A DNA stretch of 64,000 bases, taken from contig JAEVLN010000003.1 in the NCBI GenBank assembly GCA_018350325.1, positions 3,734,745-3,798,744 on the forward strand, written 5' to 3'. This DNA is from Globodera rostochiensis (taxonomy: Eukaryota > Nematoda > Chromadorea > Rhabditida > Heteroderidae). A model generated the notes under the pieces. It ran no database searches. It saw only the letters and a list, made by a program, of their open reading frames with translations, and had not been told where the DNA came from. The stretch's first letter is position 1; the number at the start of each line of letters is the position of its first letter. Below are positions 11,505 through 22,518 of this stretch, one piece after another. A program made the position numbers and the translations under genes.

Positions 11505-13759
11505 AAAATTTTTAGCAAAAATTAATTATTCTATACCATTTTAGCTTTATTTGAGGTTTGTTTAACGATTAGCTTGTGCTTGAGATAGCCTCCAGCGTTT
11601 TTGTTAAATTAACAAAATAATTTATTTATTTTATTGGGACTTTCAAAGGGTCCGCCGCCATTTGTTATGAACTTTTATAGAGCCCGCCATCAGACAAATT
11701 CTGTGTGAAAAAGGCAAAGTGAACGACGGAAAGGGCATTTTACGTATTCAATTGGGAAAATTAGGGCAAAGTGTCAAATTCCCCCAGACAATATGAAAAT
11801 GGGAGGGCAAACATCGAAAAGTCGGACAAACAAACAATTGGACAATTAAAGTCAAATTGGAAATGGCCAAATTCTCTGTTTGTTTAGCCCAAACTGTGCT
11901 TAGATTGGTTGGGAAGTCAAAAAAGGCTTAGGCTAAGCTAAGCCCGCCTTTTTCCCAAAGAATTTCAGGCTTAGGCTTAGCTAAGCCCGCCTTTTTCCCA
12001 AAGAATTTTAGGCTTAGGCTTAGCTAAGCCCGCCTTTTTCCCAAAGAATTTTAGGCTTAGGCTTAGCTAAGCCCGCCTTTTTCCCAAAGAATTTTAGGCT
12101 TAGGCTTAGCTAAGCCCGCCTTTTTCCCAAAGAATTTTAGGCTTAGGCTTTTCTCCAAACAGAAATTTCCGTTAGTCGCGGGCGGATGCCAAAGGAAGAT
12201 AGCCTTAAATGGTTTTCTTTTACTCATCTCATCCCCCAAATGTTTGCTCAACTTCAAATTCCGCCCGAGGCAAAAATAAATAAATAAAATAACGAAAGAA
12301 TTGGCATTTTGTTGCCTGTGGGCATTATTTAGACATTTGAAAATGGGGAAAAAATACCTTTTACATCGATCGGTGCTAATTGGCTAAAGGAAACGAATTT
12401 GAAAAAAATAAAGCATTTTAATTTTATAATCCGAAAACAAAGAAAAAATGGCAAATATGCCGAATTCGGCAAGGAATTTCAAAACTGTAATGTTATTTTT
12501 GGTTATAAAAAATAACATTTTTTTGATTGAACACAAAAAATATTGCCTCAAATGATAAATTTTGCCTCCGAATTTCGGGCCGGCCCTCGGTTTTGGCCCC
12601 CGGGGACAATTGCAGATTTGGCGGGATGTTTTCGCCAATTCCGTCACTTTCTTCGCCCTACGCCCCGGGGGACACTGAGTTTTTGGGTTCCTTTGCCGGG
12701 GACCCTTTTGGCACAATTACGGATTCTTCCCTGCGGCGAGAAAGTGACTGAGTCTCGACTCCCAGAATTCTCGACCGCCCTCTAATGGAAGTCCATTGCC
12801 CCTTAGGACCAATGTCCCCCGAGGGGTTGTGCATAATTAATTATGTAACACAACCCGCCCCACCGGATAGTGACGGAAATGACAAAAACACCGGCGAAAA
12901 GCCAAAGGTATTAAAATATTTATAATTCCAAAACTCCAAATCAAAACAAAAATGCCTGAAAAGTTTGATTAACATAAATGCTTTAATGCCAAAGGAGGGC
13001 ATTTGTTTGTGTGATGAATTGGTGCCAACATTGGCATGGCACGGGGGGGGGGGTGACAGCGCCTTAGGGAATGCGATTAAAAATGCAAAGAAAACGAGTC
13101 CAATGGCTTTTAAACAACGGAAAACAAAAGTACAGAGGCAATTGGAATTGAAAAAATAAATTTTATGGGGAAAATGCGAAATTGGAATTTAATGTCATTT
13201 TAATTACTGTATGTCTCAGGACAAAATTTTGCAATAAAAAAATTCCGAAACATTCATTTCAAAAATGGTAATAAAACAAAATTATTTTAGGATAAATTTT
13301 GCACAATTTTTTGTTTAATCCTTTTTTTACCCTTTGGGAAATTGTCTTTTGCTTGGCCTAACATTTAATGCATTTCGCTAATTGAGCCCGTGGCACATAA
13401 AGCCGCTTTTCCCTCCCCCGAGGGGTTTTTGTTCAAAATTGTCTGCGAAGAATTGGCCACCTGACATTTAAAGCGATTTGTTTTTCGTCAAATGTCAAAA
13501 ATAAATTTATTTGTCTGCTAAATGAATTTTCCGTTTGACGCAATTAATCGAATTTACTTTCAAAATAAAAAGGAATTATTTCGTTAGCGAAGTCCAAAGA
13601 ATAAAATAAATACGAAAAAAGCGAATGAAAGTTTTTAAATTGCTTAAATAAGAGTTAAAAAGTCGATGAGATTGACCGCAAATAAAATAAAATAATAAAA
13701 ACTTTCACTTCTCAGACATAAAAAGTAAATTAAATTTAATTGAATAAATTTGGACAAAT
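11505..13759. other. Intergenic region; only repeats and AT-rich DNA seen
   Basis: Apart from the TTAGGC-like array I see no gene. Frames at 12384-12785 and 12965-13159 have no domain and no splice partners. The region from 13200 to 13760 is strongly AT-rich. Confidence 0.5.
11925..12160 (+). repeat. 43-bp tandem repeat containing TTAGGCTTAGGCTTAG (interstitial telomere-like)
   Basis: Five near-identical 43-bp units plus a partial one. Each holds about two and a half copies of TTAGGC followed by the inverted word GCTAAGCC, then CGCCTTTTTCCCAAAGAATT. TTAGGC is the telomeric repeat of many nematodes. Here it is embedded in a longer unit with a small TTAGCTAA palindrome, so it is not a plain telomere. 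Confidence 0.9.
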
Positions 13760-13820
13760 TTATTTTCGACTCCGATACGCCGGAGTTAACAATTCGATGC
13801 TCCACTTGCCCAATTTGCTC
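13760..13820 (-). CDS. Possible isolated terminal exon, minus strand
   Basis: Read on the minus strand, a TTATTTAG acceptor is followed by codons for SKLGKWSIELLTPAYRSRK and a stop. The codon content is unlike the AT-rich surroundings. I could not find its upstream exons; minus-strand frames at 14256-14964 are candidates but lie opposite a hydrophobic plus-strand frame. It could equally be chance. Confidence 0.22.
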
Positions 13821-13977
13821 CTAAATAATATAAATAATAAACATATTTAAAAGAGCGATTAAAATGCGTTTTATTATGCATTAATTGGTTTTGGTCGCCC
13901 GCAGCGCCATTCAAACCGACGAAATGTTTTTACGCCATTAATTTGTCTGCTTTTATGTATAAAGTTTTATTAGTAAT

Positions 13978-14312
13978 CTTTCATTTCGGCATTTTATTCC
14001 GGCATTCCTTCCGGCATTCCTTCTTCATTCCGGCATTCATTTCGGCATTTTATTCCGGCATTCCTTCTTCATTCCGGCATTCATTTCGGCATTCCTTCTT
14101 CATTCCGGCATTCATTTCGGCATTTCATTCCGGCATTCATTTCGGCATTCCTTCTTCATTCCGGCATTCCTTCTTCATTCCGGCATTCATTTCGGCATTT
14201 CATTCCGGCATTCATTTCGGCATTCCTTCTTCATTCCGGCATTCATTTAGGCATTTTATTCCGGCATTGCTTTCGGCGTTTCATTCCGGCATTCCTTTCG
14301 GCATTTCGCATT
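13978..14312 (+). repeat. Short tandem repeat of ATTCCGGCATTC / ATTTCGGCATTC with CTTCTTC inserts
   Basis: About 11-12-bp units alternate between TTCCGGCATTC and TTTCGGCATT, sometimes grouped into 30-40-bp higher-order units with CCTTCTTC. The open frame through it (FRHSFRHSFFIPAFISAF type) is a by-product of the repeat. Confidence 0.9.
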
Positions 14313-14352
14313 TTTATTATAAATTAAAAATAAATAAATAAATAATGTTGAA

Positions 14353-15212
14353 TTGCCTTTGTCTTTCCTTTCTTTAGCATCGAGCTTTTTCTCTTCTGAC
14401 TTTTCCTCATCTTTTTTAATGAGTTTTATTTTTTGTCGCGCAAATCGTTTCCATGGCACGGAAAAAGAGAAAAAGGGGCGGGAAAAGTTTTTTATCATTT
14501 CGCGTTCAGCGGGAATAGACGACGCCCAAAGTGCCAATGCCGTCATTCTCTGGGAAAGAAAGTTTTTGTTGCGTAATTTGGCAATTTTCCAAATGAAAAT
14601 ATTCTCCAAATTGCTGCAAGAGCCGTGGCTGCTTCTGTTCGGGCTTTTCCAGCTCATTCTGACCGCCCTCGGCGCTCTCCACGTGCGCCGGTCGTTTTCT
14701 CCCTTTTTTTCTTCTCCAAAATTGCTCCTTTTGCTTGTACTGCTCGCTCTTTACGCTCTGTTTGCCACTGCATCGGCCATTTTTGAGAGAGTTCGGCACT
14801 GTTCGGTGAGGCAACAACAGAAGCAACGTTTGCCTCAAACGCATCGTCTCCGCCCTCTGCTCTTCGTGACGGTGGGAATCATTCTGTATTGATTGCTTTG
14901 TACCGTAATGATTGCATGGCATCCCTCTCAAAGAGTACGGTGTCTGTCTTCGGTGTCCCGACACTTTTTGTCCTTCCGTACTTTTGCCGCCACTTTTCTC
15001 CGCTCACTTTGCCATTAGACTTTGACGGCATTTGTTCTGCCTTTGGGGCATTTGAGTCGGCCTCTTTGTTCTCCATCGTTTTGTCACTGCTAATTACCGC
15101 TTCTATTCCGCTGCGGGCGCTTCTTCACCGCCAATTGGCCGAGCTGAGACAGGACGCCCTTTGGGCACGACTCATTGGCCGCAACTGTTGGATTTGTGTA
15201 GAAATTGCTTAA
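14353..15212 (+). CDS. Tentative multi-pass membrane protein (two exons)
   Basis: Two neighbouring frames are rich in hydrophobic helices: WLLLFGLFQLILTALGALHV and [20 protein letters not shown] within 14353-14892, then a second part within about 14940-15212 with FGVPTLFVLPYFC and SLFSIVLSLLITASI followed by LRALLHRQLAELRQDALWAR. A small intron near 14875-14935 would join them. The layout resembles a chemoreceptor-like or other 4-7 helix membrane protein, but I do not recognise the family. The start is not fixed; Met at about 14595 (MKIFSKLLQEPW) is one option. The opposite strand also carries long frames, so strand choice rests on the hydrophobic pattern. Confidence 0.4.
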
Positions 15213-15285
15213 AAATGATAAACAAATTCCAAAAATTCCATTTTCTTTCTTTTTTATTACTTACGGCGCCGTTGTTGTCGCCACT

Positions 15286-16657
15286 ATGTCCAACCAATTT
15301 TGTGGACTAATGGACAAAATGGAGCAGGATCAGAACGAAGAGGAGAAGACACTTTTTAAGGTGAGCTTTGACATTTTAAATTAATTCTCAAAAACAAAAA
15401 AAAATATTCTTTTTCTCGCTCAAAGGAATGGAGGCACAATTTCGAATTAAAATTACGACAACACATCGAAAAGTTTGAAGAACATAAAAAATTCGAATCG
15501 ATTGCCGGCAGTCGACCAACAATTCTAAAACGGGGAACAGAAATGCGGGGGTCGAAGCCCAAAAGAAAGGCAATTCACTTCAGCGAGATTTTGCTGATCA
15601 GAGAAATAATCATCGAAAACATTGAGGTAAAGCTCCAAAATTTAAAATTAAAAGCTCCAAAATTTAAAAATTAAAAAACATTCAAAAGCCTGGCGAAATT
15701 GTCCAGCTGGGTCAACAACAAAAGTTCGTTCTCGAAAAGCTCAAAGGTAATTTTATGAGAGAAAATTGAATTTTGGGACAAATAAAATGAATGATTTTGC
15801 GTCAGTCGAATTGCTGCGCGACTTTTGTGTCCGAATGACTCCCCGGGGGCGAATTGTGCCAAAATCGACACGTCAAATTCTGACGCCAGAGACACAGCGT
15901 TTTACAAATCGCCATGAGATTAGCGGGAAATCGACGCGAAAAGCAAAGAAAACGGCGTTGGGAAGGGCGTCAGAAGGCTATGCCACCATTGAAGGCGGCG
16001 AAGAGGGCGACAAAGTGCCGACAGTGCCATCTCCGAAGAGTGAGTTGGGAGGGAACAAAGGACGAAAAGTCAATATAAGAGAGTGACAAAATGTCGACAA
16101 GCCAAAGTCTCGAATGCAGAGAATGTGGATTCTCAACTAATTCTAGCTGTTCAACTCCGTCCTCGACTCCCAACCACGCCAATCCCTCGTTCACTGCCAG
16201 CTTCCCTGTTAGCCTCGCCGTCGACTCCGCAGCAGGACATTATGCCAACCGCCGCAACTTTGCTGTCGGCACCAGCACACCTTGAACAGCCAGCGACGTC
16301 TACAGAACCTCTCGCGATGCTCCCCAGGCATGCGCAGCCATGGGAAATGGGGTGGGGGGGGGAAGGGGTGGGGGGGGGGGAAGGGGGGGGGGAAAGGGGG
16401 GGGGGGGGGGGGGGGGGGAAATGGGGGGGGGGGGGGGGGGGGGGAGGGGAAAATGGGGGGGGCAGTGGAAGAAATAATTTTTGAATAATTTCAGCGGCTG
16501 TTGGTGTCCCCTTGGGACAGAATGCCAAGCATTGAAAGCATCGACTTCGGCACATTATTCTTTGCTCTGCAGGGACGGCAAAGTACTGGCTAAAGCTGGT
16601 GAAAGCACTGATGGTTATGACGAAGCTGCTGATGTGATGCCGGAGACCAAAGTGTAA
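15286..16657 (+). CDS. Unrecognised charged protein, five or more exons
   Basis: Start at 15286 (MSNQFCGLMDKMEQDQNEEE) with donor AAG|GTGAGC at about 15360. Then 15426-15627 (EWRHNFELKLRQHIEKFEEH, later RKAIHFSEILLIREIIIENI), about 15689-15746 (PGEIVQLGQQQKFVLEKLK), and about 15807-16036 (RDFCVRMTPRGRIVPKSTRQ, ILTPETQRFTNRH). The 3' end is ambiguous: an exon from about 16495 can read RLLVSPWDRMPSIESIDFGT to a stop near 16592, or a last exon from about 16575 reads DGKVLAKAGESTDGYDEAAD and ends MPETKV at 16657. The N-terminal half is helical and charged. The middle has basic TP and SP sites, as in a phosphoregulated chromatin or cytoskeletal protein. A borealin-like arrangement crossed my mind but is not supported by specific motifs. 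Confidence 0.55.
16349..16462 (+). repeat. G-run block in an intron
   Basis: Almost pure G with scattered A and AAATGG words. It falls between the last convincing coding text near 16340 and the acceptor TTTCAG at about 16493 of the preceding gene, so it is probably intronic. Confidence 0.8.
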
Positions 16658-17323
16658 ATGTGCCCGAAACGTTTTTAGTCCGGCTTATTTATATGCTTTA
16701 AGTGTTTCGTTCAAAACTAAAACAATTCACCGTCCCAATAATTCAAAACCCAATTTATTTGATACAAATGAAACAATATCTTTAATTTAAAATAAGCTTT
16801 GCCGCTCAAATAATCATATTCAGAGATCAATTAGGAGAAGCTTAAAAATGATTTTTGCATTGTTTTTGTTAATTTTCTTTTGTAAATTGCCAAATTTTAA
16901 GCAATTTTGTAAAGGATTTTACAAATGGCTTCAGCATTAACGGCGCGTGCCGTTATTTTTGATAATATTAAAATGAAAATAAATTATTGGCAGAACACAA
17001 AAACGAATTGTCCAATATGGCTGAGCACCAACAGCCAGCAAAGAACCTTATGAAAAGCGATTAATAATTTCTGTAATTTATGAATTATTTTTGTTTCTAA
17101 CAATTTTTGAAATTTACCATAACAATGATCAGTCGCGTCAGATAATAATCGCCATCCGGCACTTTGCTCAAATAATAAGATTCGATCACTGCCGAAAACA
17201 GAACGAAAAGCAGGGCGTTGCCATGCATAAAAAGCAGCTTAAACAAATTTATCCAATTTATAAATTCTTATTATTTTTAAAGGTTCAATAAATATTAATG
17301 CCTTTTTTCATTCAATTTACGGG
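16658..17323. other. AT-rich intergenic region, convergent gene ends
   Basis: No exon seen. The sequence is AT-rich and contains AATAAA-like signals for both neighbours. Confidence 0.45.
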
Positions 17324-17340
17324 CGTAACTTTTGTTTTGG

Positions 17341-17968
17341 CTATGTCAACCAACGCACTTTTGCTTTGCCCATTTGTTCGAGCAGGTCGCGGACGAATAT
17401 TTGTTGGCACAGAATAATCAAATTCAGCCACCAGAGGACGACGAGGGCGACAAGAACAAGCGAAATAAACGGCCGATTTCCACTGAAGAACAGCCAATTC
17501 AGCTCGTGGTTGCCCGGGTTCCATAGAAAGTAACCGGCGATCAGAGCCATCGACAGAAACACCTGCAGGGCATAATTTTACGGAATGTCCAAATATGAAA
17601 GACGGAAGACAGAATCATTTTACATAATGTCCAAATATGGAAGACGGAACACAGAATCATTTTACATAATGTCCAAATATGGAAGACGGAACACAGAATC
17701 ATTTTACATAATGTCCAAATATGGAAGACGGAACACAGAATCATTTTACATAATGTCCAAATATGGAAGACGGAAGACAGAATCATTTTACATAATGTCC
17801 AAATATGGAAGACGGAAGACATCCCGCGTCTGTACTCAACCAAAAGGACTACAGATTTACTCACAATGTTCACGCAGCTCAGCAGTCCGTGCACAGTCTT
17901 CAGGTAGGCGAGGCCCATCGCCACGGAATATTCAAATTGCAACAAAATGGGCTTGATTTGATAATGAA
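17341..17968 (-). CDS. Tentative small multi-pass membrane protein, two visible exons
   Basis: The minus-strand exon from about 17968 to 17867 reads KPILLQFEYSVAMGLAYLKT and VHGLLSCVNI, with donor GTGAGTAAA. After an intron filled by a 42-bp repeat, the exon from about 17562 to 17341 reads VFLSMALIAGYFLWNPGNHE, LNWLFFSGNRPFISL, VLVALVVLWWLNLIILCQQI and ends KAKVRWLT. At least three hydrophobic helices are visible. The true start lies upstream of 17968 in an exon I did not find. The topology resembles MARVEL-like or other tetraspan proteins, but no diagnostic motif is visible. Confidence 0.5.
17585..17832. repeat. 42-bp tandem repeat, six copies, inside the intron
   Basis: Unit ATGTCCAAATATGGAAGACG followed by GAACACAGAATCATTTTACA and TA. 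The unit is 42 bp, divisible by three, so frames on both strands stay open (repeating MSKYGRRNTESFYI forward). It fills most of the intron of the minus-strand membrane-protein gene. Confidence 0.95.
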
Positions 17969-17971
17969 CTG

Positions 17972-20900
17972 GATGAACTAATTGTCTCTAATTTCCATTT
18001 TGGCATATTTGAGAGTGACAAATCAGCGATTAATTTAACCCAAAAAATCCATTTCGCGGTTTAAATATTATTTATATCGGCCGATTGCGGAGGCGATAAG
18101 CGAAGAAAGGAAAAGTAAACACGCCAATGGAGGAGAAAATTGTTCAAACACCGCAAAAGTCGGAATAAATGTCAAATAAAATGGTCTTTAGCTTTTTAGA
18201 AGAGAGGGAAAAGGGTTTTTGAATTTAAAAGGAACGGGGACAAGTCTCGAAAGACCCCGGAGGGGAGGGAGAAACGCTGGTTTGATAAATACGCATGTGA
18301 GAATGAATAATACCCAATGCTAAATCTTTAAACGAAACGCGGGAATTGAGCGGGCCCTGGCTTCTGCCCTTCGCTTTCAACTGAAAAAGCTTTAAAAATG
18401 TTGGAGAGTGAGGCTGGCGTGGCCCTCGCTCTCTCTCTCTCTCTCCTCCTCTGATTGTGAACTCTTTCTCTATCTGCCGCTTTCTCTCTCTCCCCCCCCC
18501 CCACTCTCTCTCGGATTGTGAACTGTTTCTCTCTCTGCCGCTTTCTCTCTCTCTCTCTGATTGTGAACTCTTTCTCTCTCTGCCGCTTTCTCTCTCTCTC
18601 TCTCTCTGATTGTGAACTCTTTCTCTCTCTGCCGCTTTCTCTCTCTCTCTGATTGTGAACTCTTTCTCTCTCTGCCGCTTTCTCTCTCTCTCTGATTGTG
18701 AACTCTTTCTCTATCTGCCGCTTTCTCTCTCTCTCTGATTGTGAACTCTTTCTCTATCTGCCGCTTTCTCTCTCTCTCTGATTGTGAACTCTTTCTCTCT
18801 CTGCCGCTTTCTCTCTCTCTCTGATTGTGAACTCTTTCTCTCTCTGCCGCTTTCTCTCTCTCTCTGATTGTGAACTCTTTCTCTCTCTGCCGCTTTCTCT
18901 CTCTCTCTGATTGTGAACTCTTTCTCTCTCTGCCGCTTTCTCTCTCTCTCTCTCTGATTGTGAACTCTTTCTCTCTCTGCCGCTTTCTCTCTCTCTCTCT
19001 CTCTGATTGTAAACTCTTTCTCTCTCTGCCGCTTTCTCTCTCTCTCTGATTGTGAACTCTTTCTCTCTCTGCCGCTTTCTCTCTCTCTCTGATTGTGAAC
19101 TCTTTCTCTCTCTGCCGCTTTCTCTCTCTCTCTGATTGTGAACTCTTTCTCTATCTGCCGCTTTCTCTCTCTCTCTGATTGTGAACTCTTTCTCTATCTG
19201 CCGCTTTCTCTCTCTCTCTGATTGTGAACTCTTTCTCTCTCTGCCGCTTTCTCTCTCTCTCTGATTGTGAACTCTTTCTCTCTCTGCCGCTTTCTCTCTC
19301 TCTCTGATTGTGAACTCTTTCTCTCTCTGCCGCTTTCTCTCTCTCTCTGATTGTGAACTCTTTCTCTCTCTGCCGCTTTCTCTCTCTCTCTCTCTGATTG
19401 TGAACTCTTTCTCTCTCTGCCGCTTTCTCTCTCTCTCTCTCTCTGATTGTAAACTCTTTCTCTCTCTGCCGCTTTCTCTCTCTCTCTGATTGTGAACTCT
19501 TTCTCTCTCTGCCGCTTTCTCTCTCTCTCTCTCTGATTGTGAACTCTTTCTCTCTCTGCCGCTTTCTCTCTCTCTCTCTCTCTGATTGTAAACTCTTTCT
19601 CTCTCTGCCGCTTTCTCTCTCTCTCTGATTGTGAACTCTTTCTCTCTCTGCCGCTTTCTCTCTCTCTCTGATTGTGAACTCTTTCTCTCTCTGCCGCTTT
19701 CTCTCTCTCTCTGATTGTGAACTCTTTCTCTCTCTGCGGCTTTCTCTCTCTCTCTCTCCACGCATCGTTTCGGTTCCCGATGAAAGCACAGATTGATTTT
19801 TGATGTTTATTTATACATTTTATTTGAACAATTTCCATTTTTCCTCCTGCTGAAAGGCAATGAATGAATGTGTTTTAAACAATCGCAAATCACCGATTCC
19901 AATTTGAATTCGAAATGTTTGTGTTTTATTTGTTGTTCAAAGAAAATCCGAGTAAAATAAAACGGAATATTTCATTTAAATTTAACTTAAATTATATAAA
20001 GCATAAATATGTATCGACTGGGTCAATCTTTTGGTGCCAAAATCGGCCAATTTTCTTATATTTTCCCTTTTAGTTGTCATGGTGCAGCGCCAAAAAGGGT
20101 CCAATCAGCGGAAAGGAACACTTCACAGACAACGGACGGACGGACAAATGGCCCCCGGGGGCGCGTCAGTGGATTATCCCCGGAGGGAACATTTGCATGA
20201 GAATTGAAATTCGCGAATGGGTGCGTCTTTTGCGGTGCCGAACAATTCTTTTTTGCTGACTTCCGCTTGCAAATTGATCGACGAATTATTTGATCGGAGA
20301 GAAAATTGGCGTTAAATCGATTGGATCATCGGGGGCCCTCGGCCGATTGCGTGTGGCCAACTTTGGGGAGTCTTAAATAATTGGACCGGGATATAAAAAG
20401 TTTGGTAGCCTCCCCCCCCTCCTCCAGAGTCTGTCATAATAATTTAAACGAGCGAATTTCACATTCAATCGGCTGACACTCAATTGTCCGGAACCCGCAC
20501 ATTTAAACATTAATATTTAATTAATTTTTATTTTGTTGCACAATAAATGAAAACAAACAATTCGAATATTAATTATATAAAAAAATTGAGATGATCACGC
20601 CCGTCGATCTGAAAGGCACAGACGCCTCCCCCCGTTCCTCCAAGTTTATTGCCTGTCCCTAAATTTTGGGGACTTTTCCAAAGTCCCCCCCCCCCTCCGG
20701 CGTTTCCGTCCCCCCCTCCCTCCGGCGTTTCCCCTCCCCCCCCCCCCGGTTTGTCCGTCCGTTTGAGCGTTTTGCAAATTCAATTTATGGCACTTCGTTG
20801 TGTCGTCGCCCCAAAGTATTGTGTTAATTCAATTTTGTTGTTCCGAACCCCCCAAGACAAATTCAATTGTTCCCATGCCCCGAAGGCAAAATCTGCAAAG

Positions 20901-22518
20901 TTTTTGCAGAATTTAGTGAGATTAACAGTGAAGCGCGAGGCCGTGTGATAATTTTGGTTAGGAATTTATATTAAAATGGGCTTTTCAGTTGGAAAATTGC
21001 GGGGATTTCACCTTTTCTTGCCCTCCCGCCCGAATTGTTCGTTCGATGTTTGGAGTTGTCCAAATCTCGCCCGGGCCAAATTGGCGCAAATAATTGGATT
21101 ACAATCACAAAAGCATTAATGCCCCGGGGACAACGAATTATGCAATGTCCTCAAGCGGAAAATGGGCTGGCGAGGTCAACTGCCCCCCCCCCCCCCCTCA
21201 GCAGAAGTGGCACAGCACCGGGGGGGGGGGGGGGGTTGCAGAAGAAGAGTCTCGGGGGCACTCAACTTCCTATGGACTTTGGCATTAATCTGTTCCAATT
21301 TGCTAAAAGCAAAATATCTTTTAAATTTAAAAATCAGATTCTAAAAAAGGAAAAAGAAGTCTTCGAGTTCTTTAAACTTTAACCGGACAATCGACTCGTA
21401 AAACCGAACTTTTAAACTACATTTGAATCAAAAACTATCTACCTAATAAGGAAAAATAATAGGTACATAGTTAAAACATCTGTTCGGTCCAAATTGGCAC
21501 TTTTCTGAAAGGTTCCCCGAGGGTATTAGCATTACCCCCCCCCCCGACAGAAATGGCCATTTGTGGATTAGGGGACGGATCCCCTCGCATCGTAACACTC
21601 GCGCACCTTACACAATTGGAAGAGAATTGGCATAATGTTTATCTGTCTGCCAGTTTAATTCAGGAAATTTTCATTAAAAAAAGATCTAAAAATGCGATTT
21701 GAAATTTATTTTTGAGAAAAAAATATGTTGAAGTTGTAATAATGAGTTAGCCTAAAAAGCTATCAACTTTTAGTGTTAATTGATTCGAGTTTCTCCCAAA
21801 ATGTTGTCTTTTCGCTGACATTTGAGGGTTCAAGTCATCGTCCTCATTCGGCACATTGTCCCCCCAGGGAAAACAAATTCGGTCTTAATGAGCTGCACTC
21901 ATTTCTGGAGAAGGGCACACCAAGAGCATGACGAAGCTTCATCGCCTCAAGGCAAATTGAATGAAAGAACCGGAGAACATCGAAGGAATCAGAGAAGCAG
22001 AAAACAGGCAGACAACCGAAGGATGTTCAGCCTCGCATACAGTATCCCTCAAGAGGGGGGGGGGGCTTTGCGCATTTGTCGAGAAGGGGGGGGGGGGCGG
22101 GGAAGAAAGGAGGAAAGATGCTCGTTAGTTGCCCCATTCAGGAGGCCCCGGCCCCTCCCCCGAGCATTCCAGGAAGTTGCGAGGAGACGATCCCCCCTCC
22201 CCCCCAACAAAACGCCAGAATTGAGATTGAAATATGCCCGCTAAAACGCAGCTTTAAACCTAAAATGCCCGTGCTTACTAAAACATTGGTTAGATGTACT
22301 GTAATTATTTAATGTAACCATTCTTTAAATCCCCGCCTTAATTAGTTAAACTCACCATTCGTTGAATTTTGTTATTCTTTAGGGTTCAGCATTAAATTAT
22401 AAATAAAGCATTAAATTATAAAATAAACTGTTCTCGAATTGGTGGACAATTCCAAAGCATTTGCCAATCGAACGACAAAACGGCATAATTTGTGCCGAAA
22501 TTGCGGTCGGCCGTTCCG
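17972..22518. other. Intergenic region dominated by satellite and low-complexity DNA
   Basis: Besides the CT satellite, only C and G runs (20688-20745, 21183-21236, 22051-22093) and AT-rich DNA are seen. A frame at 21822-22244 has no domain. The promoter and any 5' UTR of the LIM-homeobox gene should lie at the right-hand end. Confidence 0.45.
18425..19765 (+). repeat. 43-bp CT-rich satellite, about 30 copies
   Basis: The unit combines GATTGTGAACTCTTTCTCTC, TCTGCCGCTTTC and a CT run of variable length; the commonest period is 43 bp. Variants (GTAAACTC for GTGAACTC, CTATCT for CTCTCT, longer CT tails) occur in ordered blocks, which points to segmental unequal exchange. The minus strand reads as a 335-codon open frame rich in Arg, Glu and Ser, which I reject as a gene. 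Confidence 0.95.

Noticed and set aside
11925..12160. True telomere end
   Set aside because: TTAGGC occurs only two and a half times per 43-bp unit and unique sequence lies on both sides.
13943..14341. 132-codon frame of FRHSFRHSFFIPAF repeats
   Set aside because: Direct translation of an 11-12-bp tandem repeat in AT-rich DNA.
15286..16657. Borealin/chromosomal passenger assignment
   Set aside because: Only general features (helix, basic middle, TP sites) agree; no diagnostic motif could be matched.
18754..19838. Minus-strand open frames up to 335 codons rich in Arg/Glu/Ser
   Set aside because: They follow the 43-bp CT satellite exactly, lack stops only because of its composition, and have no domain or splice support.
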